From assembly GCA_902624655.1 (NCBI GenBank), contig CACNYJ010000004.1, positions 16,001-80,000 on the forward strand: a DNA stretch of 64,000 nucleotides, given 5' to 3'. The DNA comes from an uncultured Thiothrix sp. GTDB lineage: Bacteria > Pseudomonadota > Gammaproteobacteria > Poriferisulfidales > GCA-002705445. The notes below the pieces were generated by a model. The model was given only the letters and a program-made list of their open reading frames with translations, searched no databases and had not been told where the DNA came from. Each line of letters begins with the position of its first letter. Within the stretch, counting starts at the first letter, position 1. Shown here in pieces: positions 6,714 to 14,802 of this stretch. The position numbers were made by a program, and so were the translations under genes.

Positions 6714-8084
6714 ATGAGTGCGGTAAGTAAAGATAATACTATAGTAAACGAAAAAATTGTAGAAAATGCGACATGTACTTTCTGTGGTTGTTGCTGTGAT
6801 GATATAACTCTCACAGTAGATATGGATAAAAAAGTTGTAACGAAAGCTAAAGACGCTTGCGTACTTGGAAAGTCTTGGTTTTTAAACCATGTTATTGAAG
6901 ATAAACCAATAGCCAGAATAGCCGGTAAAGAAGTTCCACTTGATGATGCAATTGACGAAGCTGCAAAAATTTTAATAGAAGCCAAGTTCCCAATTTTATA
7001 TGGTATGAGCGATACAATATGTGAAGCTCAGAGACAATGTGCTCCGATAATGGATGATTGTTTAGGAACAATTGATACCACAACATCAGTATGCCATGGT
7101 CCTTCAGGTATGGCTTTCCAAGGAGTTGGTGAACCAAGTATGACTTTAGGTGAGGTTAAGAATAGAGCTGACTTTGTTATGTATTGGGGAGGAAATCCTG
7201 CTGAAGCTCACCCAAGACATTTCGCTAGATATGCCGTTACTCCTGAGGGTATGTTTACACCCAATGGTAAAGACGACAGAACTGTTGTCATTTGTGACGT
7301 CAGACATACGAAAACTGCAGGTGTTGCAGATATATTTTTACAGGTTAAACCTGGAAAAGATTTTGAATTATTATGGATGTTAAGAGCTGCATGTAAAGGA
7401 GTTGAGATTCCTGACAACTGTAAAGAAATTTGCGGCATCGATAAAGAAACTGTTACCGACCTTTTTGAAAAAATGAAAAATTGCACATACGGTGTAATAT
7501 TTTTTGGTATGGGTCTCACTATGAGTAGAGGAAGACATTTTAATTCTGGAGCGCTTATGGCTTTAGCTACAGACCTAAACGAATTCACGCACTTTGTTGC
7601 TAAACCTGCAAGAGGACATGGAAATGTGACCGGTGCTGATAATGTTGTTGCTTGGCAGACAGGATATCCTTTTGGTGTGAACTTCAGTAGAGGTCATCCA
7701 AGATTTAACCCTGGCGAGTTTACAACGGTTGACACTCTGACAAGAGGAGAAGCTGACGCAGCTTTGATTATTGCTAGCGATCCCGTAGCCAATTTTCCGA
7801 AGCCTGCAATTGATCACATAACAAGTGAAAAATGTAAGTTAATTTCAATCGATACTAAAAATACTCCAACTAGTGAAGCAGCACATGTTTCCATACAGAC
7901 AAGTACTTATGGCATTAATACTGGAGGAACAGTTTATAGAATGGACGATGTTCCAATTAGTTTAAGGCCAGCTTTTGACTCACCGTTTCCAAGTGACTTA
8001 GAAGTATTAACTAAACTTAGAAAAAAAGTTAATAAGTTAGCAAAAAAACTGAATCGTCCTTATGCAACTAAGAAGTATATTTAA
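6714..8084 (+). CDS. fwdB: Formylmethanofuran dehydrogenase subunit B (redox catalytic subunit)
   Basis: This 456-residue protein is related to formate-dehydrogenase alpha chains. A complete 4Fe-4S motif is present: C21-x2-C24-x3-C28 (CTFCGCCCD) and C49 (DACVLG). TTTSVCHGPS provides C127, the expected W/Mo ligand, followed by H128, and KPARGHGN gives an Arg near 300 at the expected active-site position. In archaeal Fwd these residues oxidise formate to CO2 after FwdA hydrolyses formyl-methanofuran. The Methylobacterium counterpart FhcB has lost them. The start has a strong SD (AAGGAGAT). Electrons would leave through the 4Fe-4S cluster; no FwdF/FwdG polyferredoxin is encoded, but a 7Fe ferredoxin is downstream. 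Confidence 0.9.
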   Translation: MSAVSKDNTIVNEKIVENATCTFCGCCCDDITLTVDMDKKVVTKAKDACVLGKSWFLNHVIEDKPIARIAGKEVPLDDAIDEAAKILIEAKFPILYGMSDTICEAQRQCAPIMDDCLGTIDTTTSVCHGPSGMAFQGVGEPSMTLGEVKNRADFVMYWGGNPAEAHPRHFARYAVTPEGMFTPNGKDDRTVVICDVRHTKTAGVADIFLQVKPGKDFELLWMLRAACKGVEIPDNCKEICGIDKETVTDLFEKMKNCTYGVIFFGMGLTMSRGRHFNSGALMALATDLNEFTHFVAKPARGHGNVTGADNVVAWQTGYPFGVNFSRGHPRFNPGEFTTVDTLTRGEADAALIIASDPVANFPKPAIDHITSEKCKLISIDTKNTPTSEAAHVSIQTSTYGINTGGTVYRMDDVPISLRPAFDSPFPSDLEVLTKLRKKVNKLAKKLNRPYATKKYI

Positions 8085-8116
8085 TTAAAAATTAATTAAA
8101 ATATTGGGGTTGAATT

Positions 8117-9784
8117 ATGAGCAATGAAATTCGTATCATTAACGGTATAGTTTTTGATCCAACAAATGATATTGAAGGTAAGGTCGCCGAAATTTGTATT
8201 AGAGACGGCAAGATTGTTTCAGAGGTTTCCAAAAGTGCAAAAGTAATAAACGCAAAAGGTATGGCAATAATGCCGGGCGGTGTTGATATACATTGTCATA
8301 TAACCGGACCAAAAGTAAATCTAGCTAGAAAGTTAATGCCTGAGGATCATAGGCTAGACCCTCATTTCAAAACACCAAATACACAATCAGGCTCTGGAGG
8401 AATTGTGCCTTCCACATTTGCAACTGGTTATAGATACGCAACTCTGGGGTATACAACTGCAATGGAGGCTGCTGTTCCTCCACTGACTGCAAGACATGCA
8501 TTAGAGGAAATGTATGACACCCCAATAATTGATAATGGGTTTTATGTTCTTCTTGGAAATAATCTTTTTTTACAAAGTCTAATTGCAGAGGGAAGATACG
8601 AAGAATTTAAAGAGGCAGTAGCTTGGTGGTTGAATGCTACAAAAGCATATACAGTAAAATTAGTAAATCCTGGCGGTGATGAGCCCTGGAAAGGCCATAA
8701 AAATTTAAATGTAAAAGATATAGACGAAGACAGTAAAGCAACTGATATTGCTCCACGAAAAGTTATAGATGCTTTTATTGATGCTCTTCATGAGCTGGGC
8801 ACACCTCATCCACCACACATACATTGTAACAATTTAGGTCACAGCGGAAATTTTGATACAACTTTAGAAACAATGAAAACTGCTGGAGATAGAAGATTGC
8901 ATATCGCTCATATTCAATTTAACAGTTACGGAGGAGAGTTAGGCAAAAGTCCAAAATCAGCTTCGAAAGAAATTACTGATTATGTTAATGATCACGAAAA
9001 TATAACTTGCGATGTTGGGCAAGTAATGTTCGGTAAGGCAATGTTTATGACAGCTGATGCTCCACTAACATATTTATTAAGAGGTTATAAACCTCAGAAA
9101 TGGGTCAACGCAGATACGGAATGTGAAAGCGGTTGTGGTATTTTACCTTTTGATTATCAGGGTATGATTTACACACATGCGATTCAATGGGCTATCGGTC
9201 TAGAAATATTTTTGTTATCAAAAGACCCTTGGCGAATTGTTTTATCTACAGATCACCCAAACGGTGGTTCCTTTATGAACTATCCAATGGTTATAAAGTT
9301 ATTAATGGATTATGAGTTCAGAAAAGAGGCAATGAAACATCTTAACCAAAAAGCTATGAATAGTACTATTTTGGGAGAATTAAAAAGAGAATATACACTT
9401 AACGAAATTTGTATTATTACAAGAGCAGGCCCCGCAAAATGCCTTGGTCTTAAAAATAAAGGACATCTTGGTGTCGGGGCTGACGCCGATATTACAATTT
9501 ACGATATGCTTGAAGACAAAGAGGAGATGTTTAACGCTCCGAGGTACGTTATTAAAGCAGGCATGTTATTAATAGAGAATCACGAATTTGTTAGTGATTA
9601 TACCGATAAAAAAGTTTTAAGAGTTGCTCCAGAATTTGATAAAGATATTGAAAAAGTTATAAAACCTTTTTTTGATGATTTTTATTCAGTTTCATTTAGA
9701 AATTATCCAATTCAAGATGATTATCTGCATGGACATGGAGTAGTAATAGATTCAGTTAAGAAGAATAGTATCCATGAAAATTAA
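8117..9784 (+). CDS. fwdA: Formylmethanofuran dehydrogenase/hydrolase subunit A
   Basis: This is a 555-residue amidohydrolase-superfamily subunit. Binuclear metal ligands are visible: DIHCHI (H59, H61), a candidate carboxylated Lys at K181 (TVKLVNPGG), H236 in PHIHCNN, H262/H265 in LHIAHI, and Asp379 in STDHPNGG. It hydrolyses formyl-methanofuran to methanofuran and formate; in a complete Fwd complex the formate passes internally to FwdB. The last 11 bases overlap ftr, implying translational coupling. Length is normal for FwdA/FhcA. Confidence 0.95.
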   Translation: MSNEIRIINGIVFDPTNDIEGKVAEICIRDGKIVSEVSKSAKVINAKGMAIMPGGVDIHCHITGPKVNLARKLMPEDHRLDPHFKTPNTQSGSGGIVPSTFATGYRYATLGYTTAMEAAVPPLTARHALEEMYDTPIIDNGFYVLLGNNLFLQSLIAEGRYEEFKEAVAWWLNATKAYTVKLVNPGGDEPWKGHKNLNVKDIDEDSKATDIAPRKVIDAFIDALHELGTPHPPHIHCNNLGHSGNFDTTLETMKTAGDRRLHIAHIQFNSYGGELGKSPKSASKEITDYVNDHENITCDVGQVMFGKAMFMTADAPLTYLLRGYKPQKWVNADTECESGCGILPFDYQGMIYTHAIQWAIGLEIFLLSKDPWRIVLSTDHPNGGSFMNYPMVIKLLMDYEFRKEAMKHLNQKAMNSTILGELKREYTLNEICIITRAGPAKCLGLKNKGHLGVGADADITIYDMLEDKEEMFNAPRYVIKAGMLLIENHEFVSDYTDKKVLRVAPEFDKDIEKVIKPFFDDFYSVSFRNYPIQDDYLHGHGVVIDSVKKNSIHEN

Positions 9785-10658
9785 TAACACACAAATTGTC
9801 GATACTTACGCAGAAGCTTTCTCAATGTGGTCAGCGAAAGTTATTATTACTGCTGAAAACGACTACTGGGCTGAAGGTGCTGCTCGTGCAATGACAGGTA
9901 TGGCTACTTCCGTTATTGGCTGCAAGTGCGAGGCAGGAATTGACATGAAACTATCCCCCGAAGAAACCCCTGATGGTAGACCCGGCTATAGCATATTACT
10001 TTTTACAATGGACCAAAAAAGTCTTGCAAAAAGATTAATAGAAAGAATAGGACAATGTGTAATGACTTGTCCAACAACAGCTTGTTTTAGTGGTTACGAC
10101 ACCGAAGAAACAGTTAACGTCGGTGGTGCACTTAGATATTTTGGTGATGGATATCAAATCGGAAAAAAAATTCAAGATAAAAGATATTGGAGAATTCCAG
10201 TGTTCGATGGAGAATTTATTATTCAGGAAAACTTTGGAGTAAAAGAGTCAGTTGGTGGTGGAAACTTTTACATTTTAGGTGACAATGTGAAAAATTGTTT
10301 AGACGCATGTTACGATGCCGTGAAAGTTATGAAAAGAGTTGCAAATGTTATTATGCCTTTTCCAAAAGGAGTCGTTAGAAGTGGTAGTAAAGTAGGATCA
10401 AAATATAAAGATTTAGTTGCATCAACAAATCATATTTATTGCCCAACCATCAAAGGAGTAATTAAGGATTCTGCGGTGCCTGACAATGTCCATACTTGTT
10501 ACGAAATTGTTGTTGATGGCTCTGACGAAAAATCTGTATCAGAAGCAATGAAAGTTGGCATGCATGCAGCTGCAAAAGATGGAGTTATTCAGATTACAGC
10601 TGGGAATTTTGGAGGCAAGCTTGGTAAATATAAATTTTTTTTAAAAGATTTAATTTAA
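9774..10658 (+). CDS. ftr: Formylmethanofuran--tetrahydromethanopterin N-formyltransferase
   Basis: This 294-residue protein (FhcD in bacterial naming) moves the formyl group from N5-formyl-H4MPT to methanofuran in the oxidative direction. The N-terminus (QIVDTYAEAFSMW..., then WAEGAARAMTG.ATS.IGCKCEAG) and the central VGGGNFYILGDN segment are typical of the family, and length is standard. In Methylobacterium this protein is an integral subunit of the Fhc complex, so it may also be physically part of the complex here. The gene overlaps fwdA by 11 bases and lies 17 bases before fwdC. Confidence 0.95.
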   Translation: MKINNTQIVDTYAEAFSMWSAKVIITAENDYWAEGAARAMTGMATSVIGCKCEAGIDMKLSPEETPDGRPGYSILLFTMDQKSLAKRLIERIGQCVMTCPTTACFSGYDTEETVNVGGALRYFGDGYQIGKKIQDKRYWRIPVFDGEFIIQENFGVKESVGGGNFYILGDNVKNCLDACYDAVKVMKRVANVIMPFPKGVVRSGSKVGSKYKDLVASTNHIYCPTIKGVIKDSAVPDNVHTCYEIVVDGSDEKSVSEAMKVGMHAAAKDGVIQITAGNFGGKLGKYKFFLKDLI

Positions 10659-10675
10659 AGGTTAAAAATTAAATT

Positions 10676-11482
10676 ATGAAGTTAAAATTACATACACAAC
10701 CAGATGTTCCATTAGAAGCGGAATGTATTACACCCGGTGTGATAAATAAACTTAAACCTAAAGAGGTTGAAAAATTAAAAATATATCACGGTAACAGAGA
10801 AAGCGACCTTGCAGATTTTTTTAAAGTATCAAAAGGGAAATCGGATATTTTAGAGGTTGAGGGCGACATGCACAAAATAAAATATCTTGGTGCAAATATG
10901 AGCAGCGGCGAAATGCAAATAGAAGGTGATGTCGGCGCCCATCTTGGTTCAGCAATTTCTGGTGGGTTTATAAAAATAAATGGAAGTGCAGCAGACTGGG
11001 TTGCGCCAGAAATGACTGGAGGAAGAATTCATATAACAGGAAATGGGGGGCATTGTATTGCAAGTGCATACCGGGGTGCTTCAAAAGGGGTTACCGGTGG
11101 CGAAATAATAATTGAAGGAAATGTGAAAAATGAGTTAGGTCATGCTATGGCTGGGTCAACTATGGTTGTAGGAGGAAAATGTGGAGATTTTACAGGAGTT
11201 AATATGATTTCAGGAACAATCTTAACTTTTGGTGAGATGGGTATAAGAACTGGTGCTGGTATGAAAAGAGGATCTATTATTTGTATGAATAATATAGAAG
11301 TTCTGCCTACATTTTCTTACGATTGCATGTATACCCCGATATACATAAAATTATTATTTAAGTATATTAAAGAGAACACCAAAATTACAATTGACGAAAA
11401 ATTTTTTAGTGGTTCATTTCATAGGTGGAGTGGAGACGCAATTGAAATGAATCGAGGAGAGCTTTTAGTTTATGCAGCTTAA
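10676..11482 (+). CDS. fwdC: Formylmethanofuran dehydrogenase subunit C
   Basis: This 268-residue subunit has the right-handed beta-helix repeat shared with the C-terminal domain of glutamate synthase. From about residue 80 to 200, short turns of the type G-x-x-x-x-G-x-I-x-I-x-G recur (for example SGGFIKINGSA, TGGRIHITGNG, TGGEIIIEGNV). It is a structural scaffold in Fwd/Fhc and in Fhc helps hold the polyglutamylated methanofuran. SD AAGG lies 14 bases before the ATG. The order fwdB-fwdA-ftr-fwdC is the same as fhcBADC of proteobacterial methylotrophs. Confidence 0.93.
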   Translation: MKLKLHTQPDVPLEAECITPGVINKLKPKEVEKLKIYHGNRESDLADFFKVSKGKSDILEVEGDMHKIKYLGANMSSGEMQIEGDVGAHLGSAISGGFIKINGSAADWVAPEMTGGRIHITGNGGHCIASAYRGASKGVTGGEIIIEGNVKNELGHAMAGSTMVVGGKCGDFTGVNMISGTILTFGEMGIRTGAGMKRGSIICMNNIEVLPTFSYDCMYTPIYIKLLFKYIKENTKITIDEKFFSGSFHRWSGDAIEMNRGELLVYAA

Positions 11483-11512
11483 GTTTATAATAGGTTTTAT
11501 GGAGAAAGTATT

Positions 11513-11818
11513 ATGACAACAGTAGTAACAGATAATTGTAGAGGATGTCGTTTTACCGATTGTGTATCAGTTTGTCCTGTCGAAGCATTTCATGTTGATG
11601 ACGAAATGCTTTATATTAATCCAGATGTTTGTATTGATTGCAGTGCATGTGTTCCTGAATGCCCCGTCGAGGCAATTTATGAAGAGGATGATCTTCCTGA
11701 TGGACAAGAACATTGGGTTGACATAAATGAAGAAAGGTCGCAAGAAACACCAAATATTACTGAGACTCTTGAGCCACTGGACGGCGCCGAAGATAGAAGA
11801 GAAGCCTTAGGTCTGTAA
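11513..11818 (+). CDS. fdxA: 7Fe (3Fe-4S/4Fe-4S) ferredoxin
   Basis: This 101-residue ferredoxin resembles Azotobacter FdI/FdxA. The N-terminal block is VVTDNCRGCRFTDCVSVCP, the second block is CIDCSACVPECP, and the FdxA-type tail has PNITE and DAED-like elements (GAEDRREAL). It is a soluble low-potential electron carrier. Placement directly between the Fwd subunits and a ferredoxin-NADP reductase suggests it takes electrons from FwdB, replacing the FwdG/FwdF ferredoxins of methanogens. It has a good SD (GGAGAAAG). Confidence 0.92.
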   Translation: MTTVVTDNCRGCRFTDCVSVCPVEAFHVDDEMLYINPDVCIDCSACVPECPVEAIYEEDDLPDGQEHWVDINEERSQETPNITETLEPLDGAEDRREALGL

Positions 11819-11836
11819 ATTTTTAAGAGTGGAAAG

Positions 11837-13258
11837 ATGAGTAAATTAGGCAGCGAAGAAAATCCTTTAAAAGTTGCAATCGTAGGCGCAGGACCGAGTG
11901 GCTTTTATGCTGCTGATGCATTAATAAATTCAGATTTAAAAGTCGAAGTAAACTTACTTGAAAAATTATGCGCACCTTATGGTTTGGTTAGAACTGGAGT
12001 CGCGCCTGACCATCCTTTAATTAAGAAGAGTATTGAAAAATTTGCTGTAATGGCAGAACCAGAGGCATTTAACTATTTCGGAAATGTTAGTGTTGGTAAA
12101 GATATCACTGTGGATGAGTTAAAAGAAACTCATCATGCGGTAATCATAACTATGGGTGCAGAAACTGACAGGAAGCTTGGCATTCCTGGCGAAGATTTAA
12201 AGGGAAGTCACACAGCTACTGAATTTGTTGCTTGGTACAACGGTCATCCAGAATATAGAGAAAGAGAATTTGATCTTTCTCACGAAACTGCTGTGATAAT
12301 TGGGCAAGGTAACGTAGCTGCTGATGTCGCCAGAATTCTTTCCAAAACTGTTGACGAATTAAAGTGCACTGATATCTCGCAGCATGCTTTAGATGTTTTA
12401 GAAACAAGCAAAGTAAAAAATATTTATATTGTTGGAAGAAGGGGGCCAGCTCAAGGAGCAATGACCTCAAAGGAACTTAAAGAATTTGGAGAGCTTCAAG
12501 AATGTGATACTTTTGTTGATCCTAAAGAAGCAATCTTAAATAAATCAAGCGAAGAGGAGCTAGCGGATAGAAATGGAAGAGCAGCAAAAAAAATATATGA
12601 GTTATTTGTTGGTTATTCTGAACCAAAAAAACCGCACAAAGCACGAAGTTTCCCATGGACAAGACCTTATGTAAAACCCAGAAAATGTCACATACAATTT
12701 TTAAGAAGCCCAGTTGAACTTAAGGGTAAGAATAAATTAGAGACAGTTGTTTTTGAAAAAAATGCTTTATCAGGAGAGCCTTTCAAACAGTCTGCAAGGG
12801 GCACTGGAGAATTTGAGGAGCTGCAAGCTGGACTTTTGTTTAGAAGTATTGGATATAGAGGAGTTGCCTTAGATGGCGTCCCATTTCATGATGCTTGGGG
12901 TGTAATACCAAATGATAAAGGAAGAGTAACCGAAGATAATGAAAATAACATTGTTGTGCCGCAACTATATACAGCTGGCTGGATAAAAAGAGGACCGAGT
13001 GGAATTATTGGAACAAACAAAGCTTGTGCCAATGAAACAATAGCAGAGCTAATGCAAGATATTGAAAAGCTCGATGATAAAAAAGAAAAGCTTGGAAATA
13101 AGAAAATTTATGAGATATTGGATTCAAATAAAGTTCGATATATTAATTTCATTGAGTGGGAAGTAATTGATAAACACGAAGTTGAAGCTGGAAAACCAAA
13201 AGGCAAGCCAAGGGAAAAATTCACATATACAGAAGAGATGCTTGGACTGCTAACATAA
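11837..13258 (+). CDS. fprA: Ferredoxin--NADP+ reductase, adrenodoxin-reductase (FprA) type
   Basis: This 473-residue flavoprotein has an N-terminal FAD Rossmann motif (VAIVGAGPSGFYAA), then APYGLVRTGVAPDHP, an NADP-binding motif GQGNVAADVARIL and the 2'-phosphate-binding VGRRGP. The C-terminal TAGWIKRGPSGIIGTNK block is typical of the adrenodoxin reductase/FprA family. It passes electrons between ferredoxin and NADP(H). With fdxA 18 bases upstream in the fwd operon, the likely role is to turn reduced ferredoxin from formyl-methanofuran oxidation into NADPH, or the reverse. Direction cannot be read from sequence. Confidence 0.92.
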   Translation: MSKLGSEENPLKVAIVGAGPSGFYAADALINSDLKVEVNLLEKLCAPYGLVRTGVAPDHPLIKKSIEKFAVMAEPEAFNYFGNVSVGKDITVDELKETHHAVIITMGAETDRKLGIPGEDLKGSHTATEFVAWYNGHPEYREREFDLSHETAVIIGQGNVAADVARILSKTVDELKCTDISQHALDVLETSKVKNIYIVGRRGPAQGAMTSKELKEFGELQECDTFVDPKEAILNKSSEEELADRNGRAAKKIYELFVGYSEPKKPHKARSFPWTRPYVKPRKCHIQFLRSPVELKGKNKLETVVFEKNALSGEPFKQSARGTGEFEELQAGLLFRSIGYRGVALDGVPFHDAWGVIPNDKGRVTEDNENNIVVPQLYTAGWIKRGPSGIIGTNKACANETIAELMQDIEKLDDKKEKLGNKKIYEILDSNKVRYINFIEWEVIDKHEVEAGKPKGKPREKFTYTEEMLGLLT

Positions 13259-13353
13259 ACTATCTCAAAAAATAAAAAATAATTTTATGAAAATATTTGT
13301 AGGTTTTAATACAATTAATCAAAGTGTGAAAAAAATGGAAGAGTATTTGCATA

Positions 13354-13824
13354 ATGATAAATGAAAAAGATCTGACTGACGCTCGCAATGCCTGGGGAGA
13401 CGGTGTAATTTTAATTTCAAAAACTTATGATGAAAAAGGTATCGATGACGCTTTCATAGTTGCAAATAAGATTTTACAGGATTTATATGCTTTCGAACTT
13501 GGGCCAATTTTATTTAAACCAACTTTAAGCACAGGCAATCAAACATTTCGTTCCAATTTAGAGGGCGCACTATCTTATTTTGTTGGTAACAATAAAAAAT
13601 ACCCCATGGATGATGGTTTTGGAATTAAGTCATGGCATAAATTTGAATCCAAAACCTCAGAAATTTTCATAGAGAATGATATTGCAATTTGGATGGGGTC
13701 AGTAACTCTAACCAACAAGAATGGTAATATTTTAAAAGTAGATAAAAGTTTGGCATATAAAAAATTGCCAAATGGTAATTTGAAAATCATTCTCCATCAC
13801 TCTTCGCTACCATACAAAAATTAA
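13354..13824 (+). CDS. NTF2/SnoaL-like protein
   Basis: This 156-residue protein has the features of the NTF2/SnoaL-like alpha+beta cone: an N-terminal helix with AWGDGVILIS, a middle segment with an ALSYFVG helix, and C-terminal strands IAIWMGSVTLTN and LKIILHHSS. Relatives are often annotated, without good reason, as phosphoribosyl-AMP cyclohydrolase; the cyclohydrolase metal motifs are absent. The function is unknown. It follows fprA by 95 bases and has SD GGAAGAG. The co-orientation suggests a link with the C1 operon, but this is only context. Confidence 0.65.
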   Translation: MINEKDLTDARNAWGDGVILISKTYDEKGIDDAFIVANKILQDLYAFELGPILFKPTLSTGNQTFRSNLEGALSYFVGNNKKYPMDDGFGIKSWHKFESKTSEIFIENDIAIWMGSVTLTNKNGNILKVDKSLAYKKLPNGNLKIILHHSSLPYKN

Positions 13825-13890
13825 TTAAACTACTAACATTTTGTGCCGACGATTTTCTTATTTAATAAATAGTTTCAAAAAATTTAATTT

Positions 13891-13921
13891 TTGACTTTTA
13901 TAATTAATTTAATAATATTAT
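13891..13921 (+). promoter_or_regulatory. Candidate promoter of the inverse-autotransporter pair
   Basis: The gap before 13927 holds TTGACT at 13891-13896, a perfect TATAAT at 13899-13904 and a TATTAT at 13916-13921. No single pair has ideal spacing: TTGACT to TATTAT is 19 bases, and TATAAT has only a weak -35. No Shine-Dalgarno precedes the ATG, so the mRNA may be very short-leadered or leaderless. Confidence 0.3.
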
Positions 13922-13926
13922 AGATT

Positions 13927-14802
13927 ATGTATAGGTTTTTCTTAGTTTTGTTTCTATCGCTCCCTGCATATGCCGGCGGAGAAGTAAGCGATATTGTTAA
14001 AAAAAACTCCGAATTTATCAATGATTTTGCTGCTGATTCAATATATAGCCTTTTTACAGGACCAGGACTTACTGAAGTAAAAATACGAGGAATTGAAAAT
14101 AAAAAACCAGAATTTTCCATCCTGCTTGTTCGCCCAGTAGAGTTAACTGAAACTAACGCTTTATTTTCTCAATTATCACTTAACCATTACTATGTGAGGA
14201 ATGATGAAAGAATTACAATTAATATCGGGTTAGGTTATCGAAAAGTTTTTGATGGTAATTACATAATTGGAGGCAATGTGTTTTTTGACGCTGACGATGA
14301 AGATAATACGAGATCAAGTTTCGGTCTTGAGTTAAAATCAAATGCATTTGAAGCTTACGTGAATTATTATTTGGCGTTATCTAGTGCGAACAAAGTTGGT
14401 AATAATACTGAAAGAGTTTTAGACGGTTATGATTTTCACGCTCTTGGTCAAATCCCATTTTTACCATGGGCAAAAATTCATTATAGTTATTTTGATTGGG
14501 ATGCTGAAAAATATTCACAAGATACAGATGGAACAGATTTATCCCTAGAGATGCTAATTACTAAAAATATACTTTTAGAAGTTGGTTACACAGATAATAA
14601 TATATCATCAGCTGATGGTTTTGGTTCTGTAAGATTTATGTTTCCAGGAAAAGCAGGGGTTTCAATGTTTGATAAATTTATAAGTGAAGAAGCATTTGTC
14701 TCTGCGCCGGTAAATCATTTACTTTTAAGCAAAGTTGAAAGGCAAAATAGAATTATTTTAGAAACAGTAAGCCAAGGTGTTGTGATAGGGAGATTAGATT
14801 AG
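13927..14802 (+). CDS. Stand-alone inverse-autotransporter beta-barrel protein
   Basis: This 291-residue protein has a signal peptide (RFFLVLFLSLPAYA) followed by a barrel resembling the intimin/invasin (inverse autotransporter) domain. Evidence is alternating strands such as LSLNHYYV, ITINIGLGYRKV, NYIIGGNVFFDAD (the family's characteristic G-x-N-x-F-x-D), SSFGLELKSNAFEAYVNYYLAL and a final SVRFMFPG. It stops soon after the barrel, with no Ig-like or C-type-lectin passenger. Probably it is an outer-membrane barrel, possibly a transporter for the next gene's product, whose GTG start overlaps this stop (TAGTG). Confidence 0.72.
   Translation: MYRFFLVLFLSLPAYAGGEVSDIVKKNSEFINDFAADSIYSLFTGPGLTEVKIRGIENKKPEFSILLVRPVELTETNALFSQLSLNHYYVRNDERITINIGLGYRKVFDGNYIIGGNVFFDADDEDNTRSSFGLELKSNAFEAYVNYYLALSSANKVGNNTERVLDGYDFHALGQIPFLPWAKIHYSYFDWDAEKYSQDTDGTDLSLEMLITKNILLEVGYTDNNISSADGFGSVRFMFPGKAGVSMFDKFISEEAFVSAPVNHLLLSKVERQNRIILETVSQGVVIGRLD

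Noticed and set aside
6701-7817. Several long minus-strand open frames opposite fwdB
   Set aside because: They mirror fwdB codon structure, lack start signals and have no protein-family features; fwdB is clearly the coding strand.
13287-13364. A 25-codon open frame (MKIFVGFNTINQ...) overlapping the NTF2-like gene start
   Set aside because: It has no Shine-Dalgarno, low complexity typical of AT-rich gaps, and no recognised peptide; chance is the simpler explanation.
13354-13824. Phosphoribosyl-AMP cyclohydrolase (HisI) annotation for the NTF2-like gene
   Set aside because: None of the HisI metal-binding Cys/Asp motifs are present; the fold signals are NTF2/SnoaL-like.
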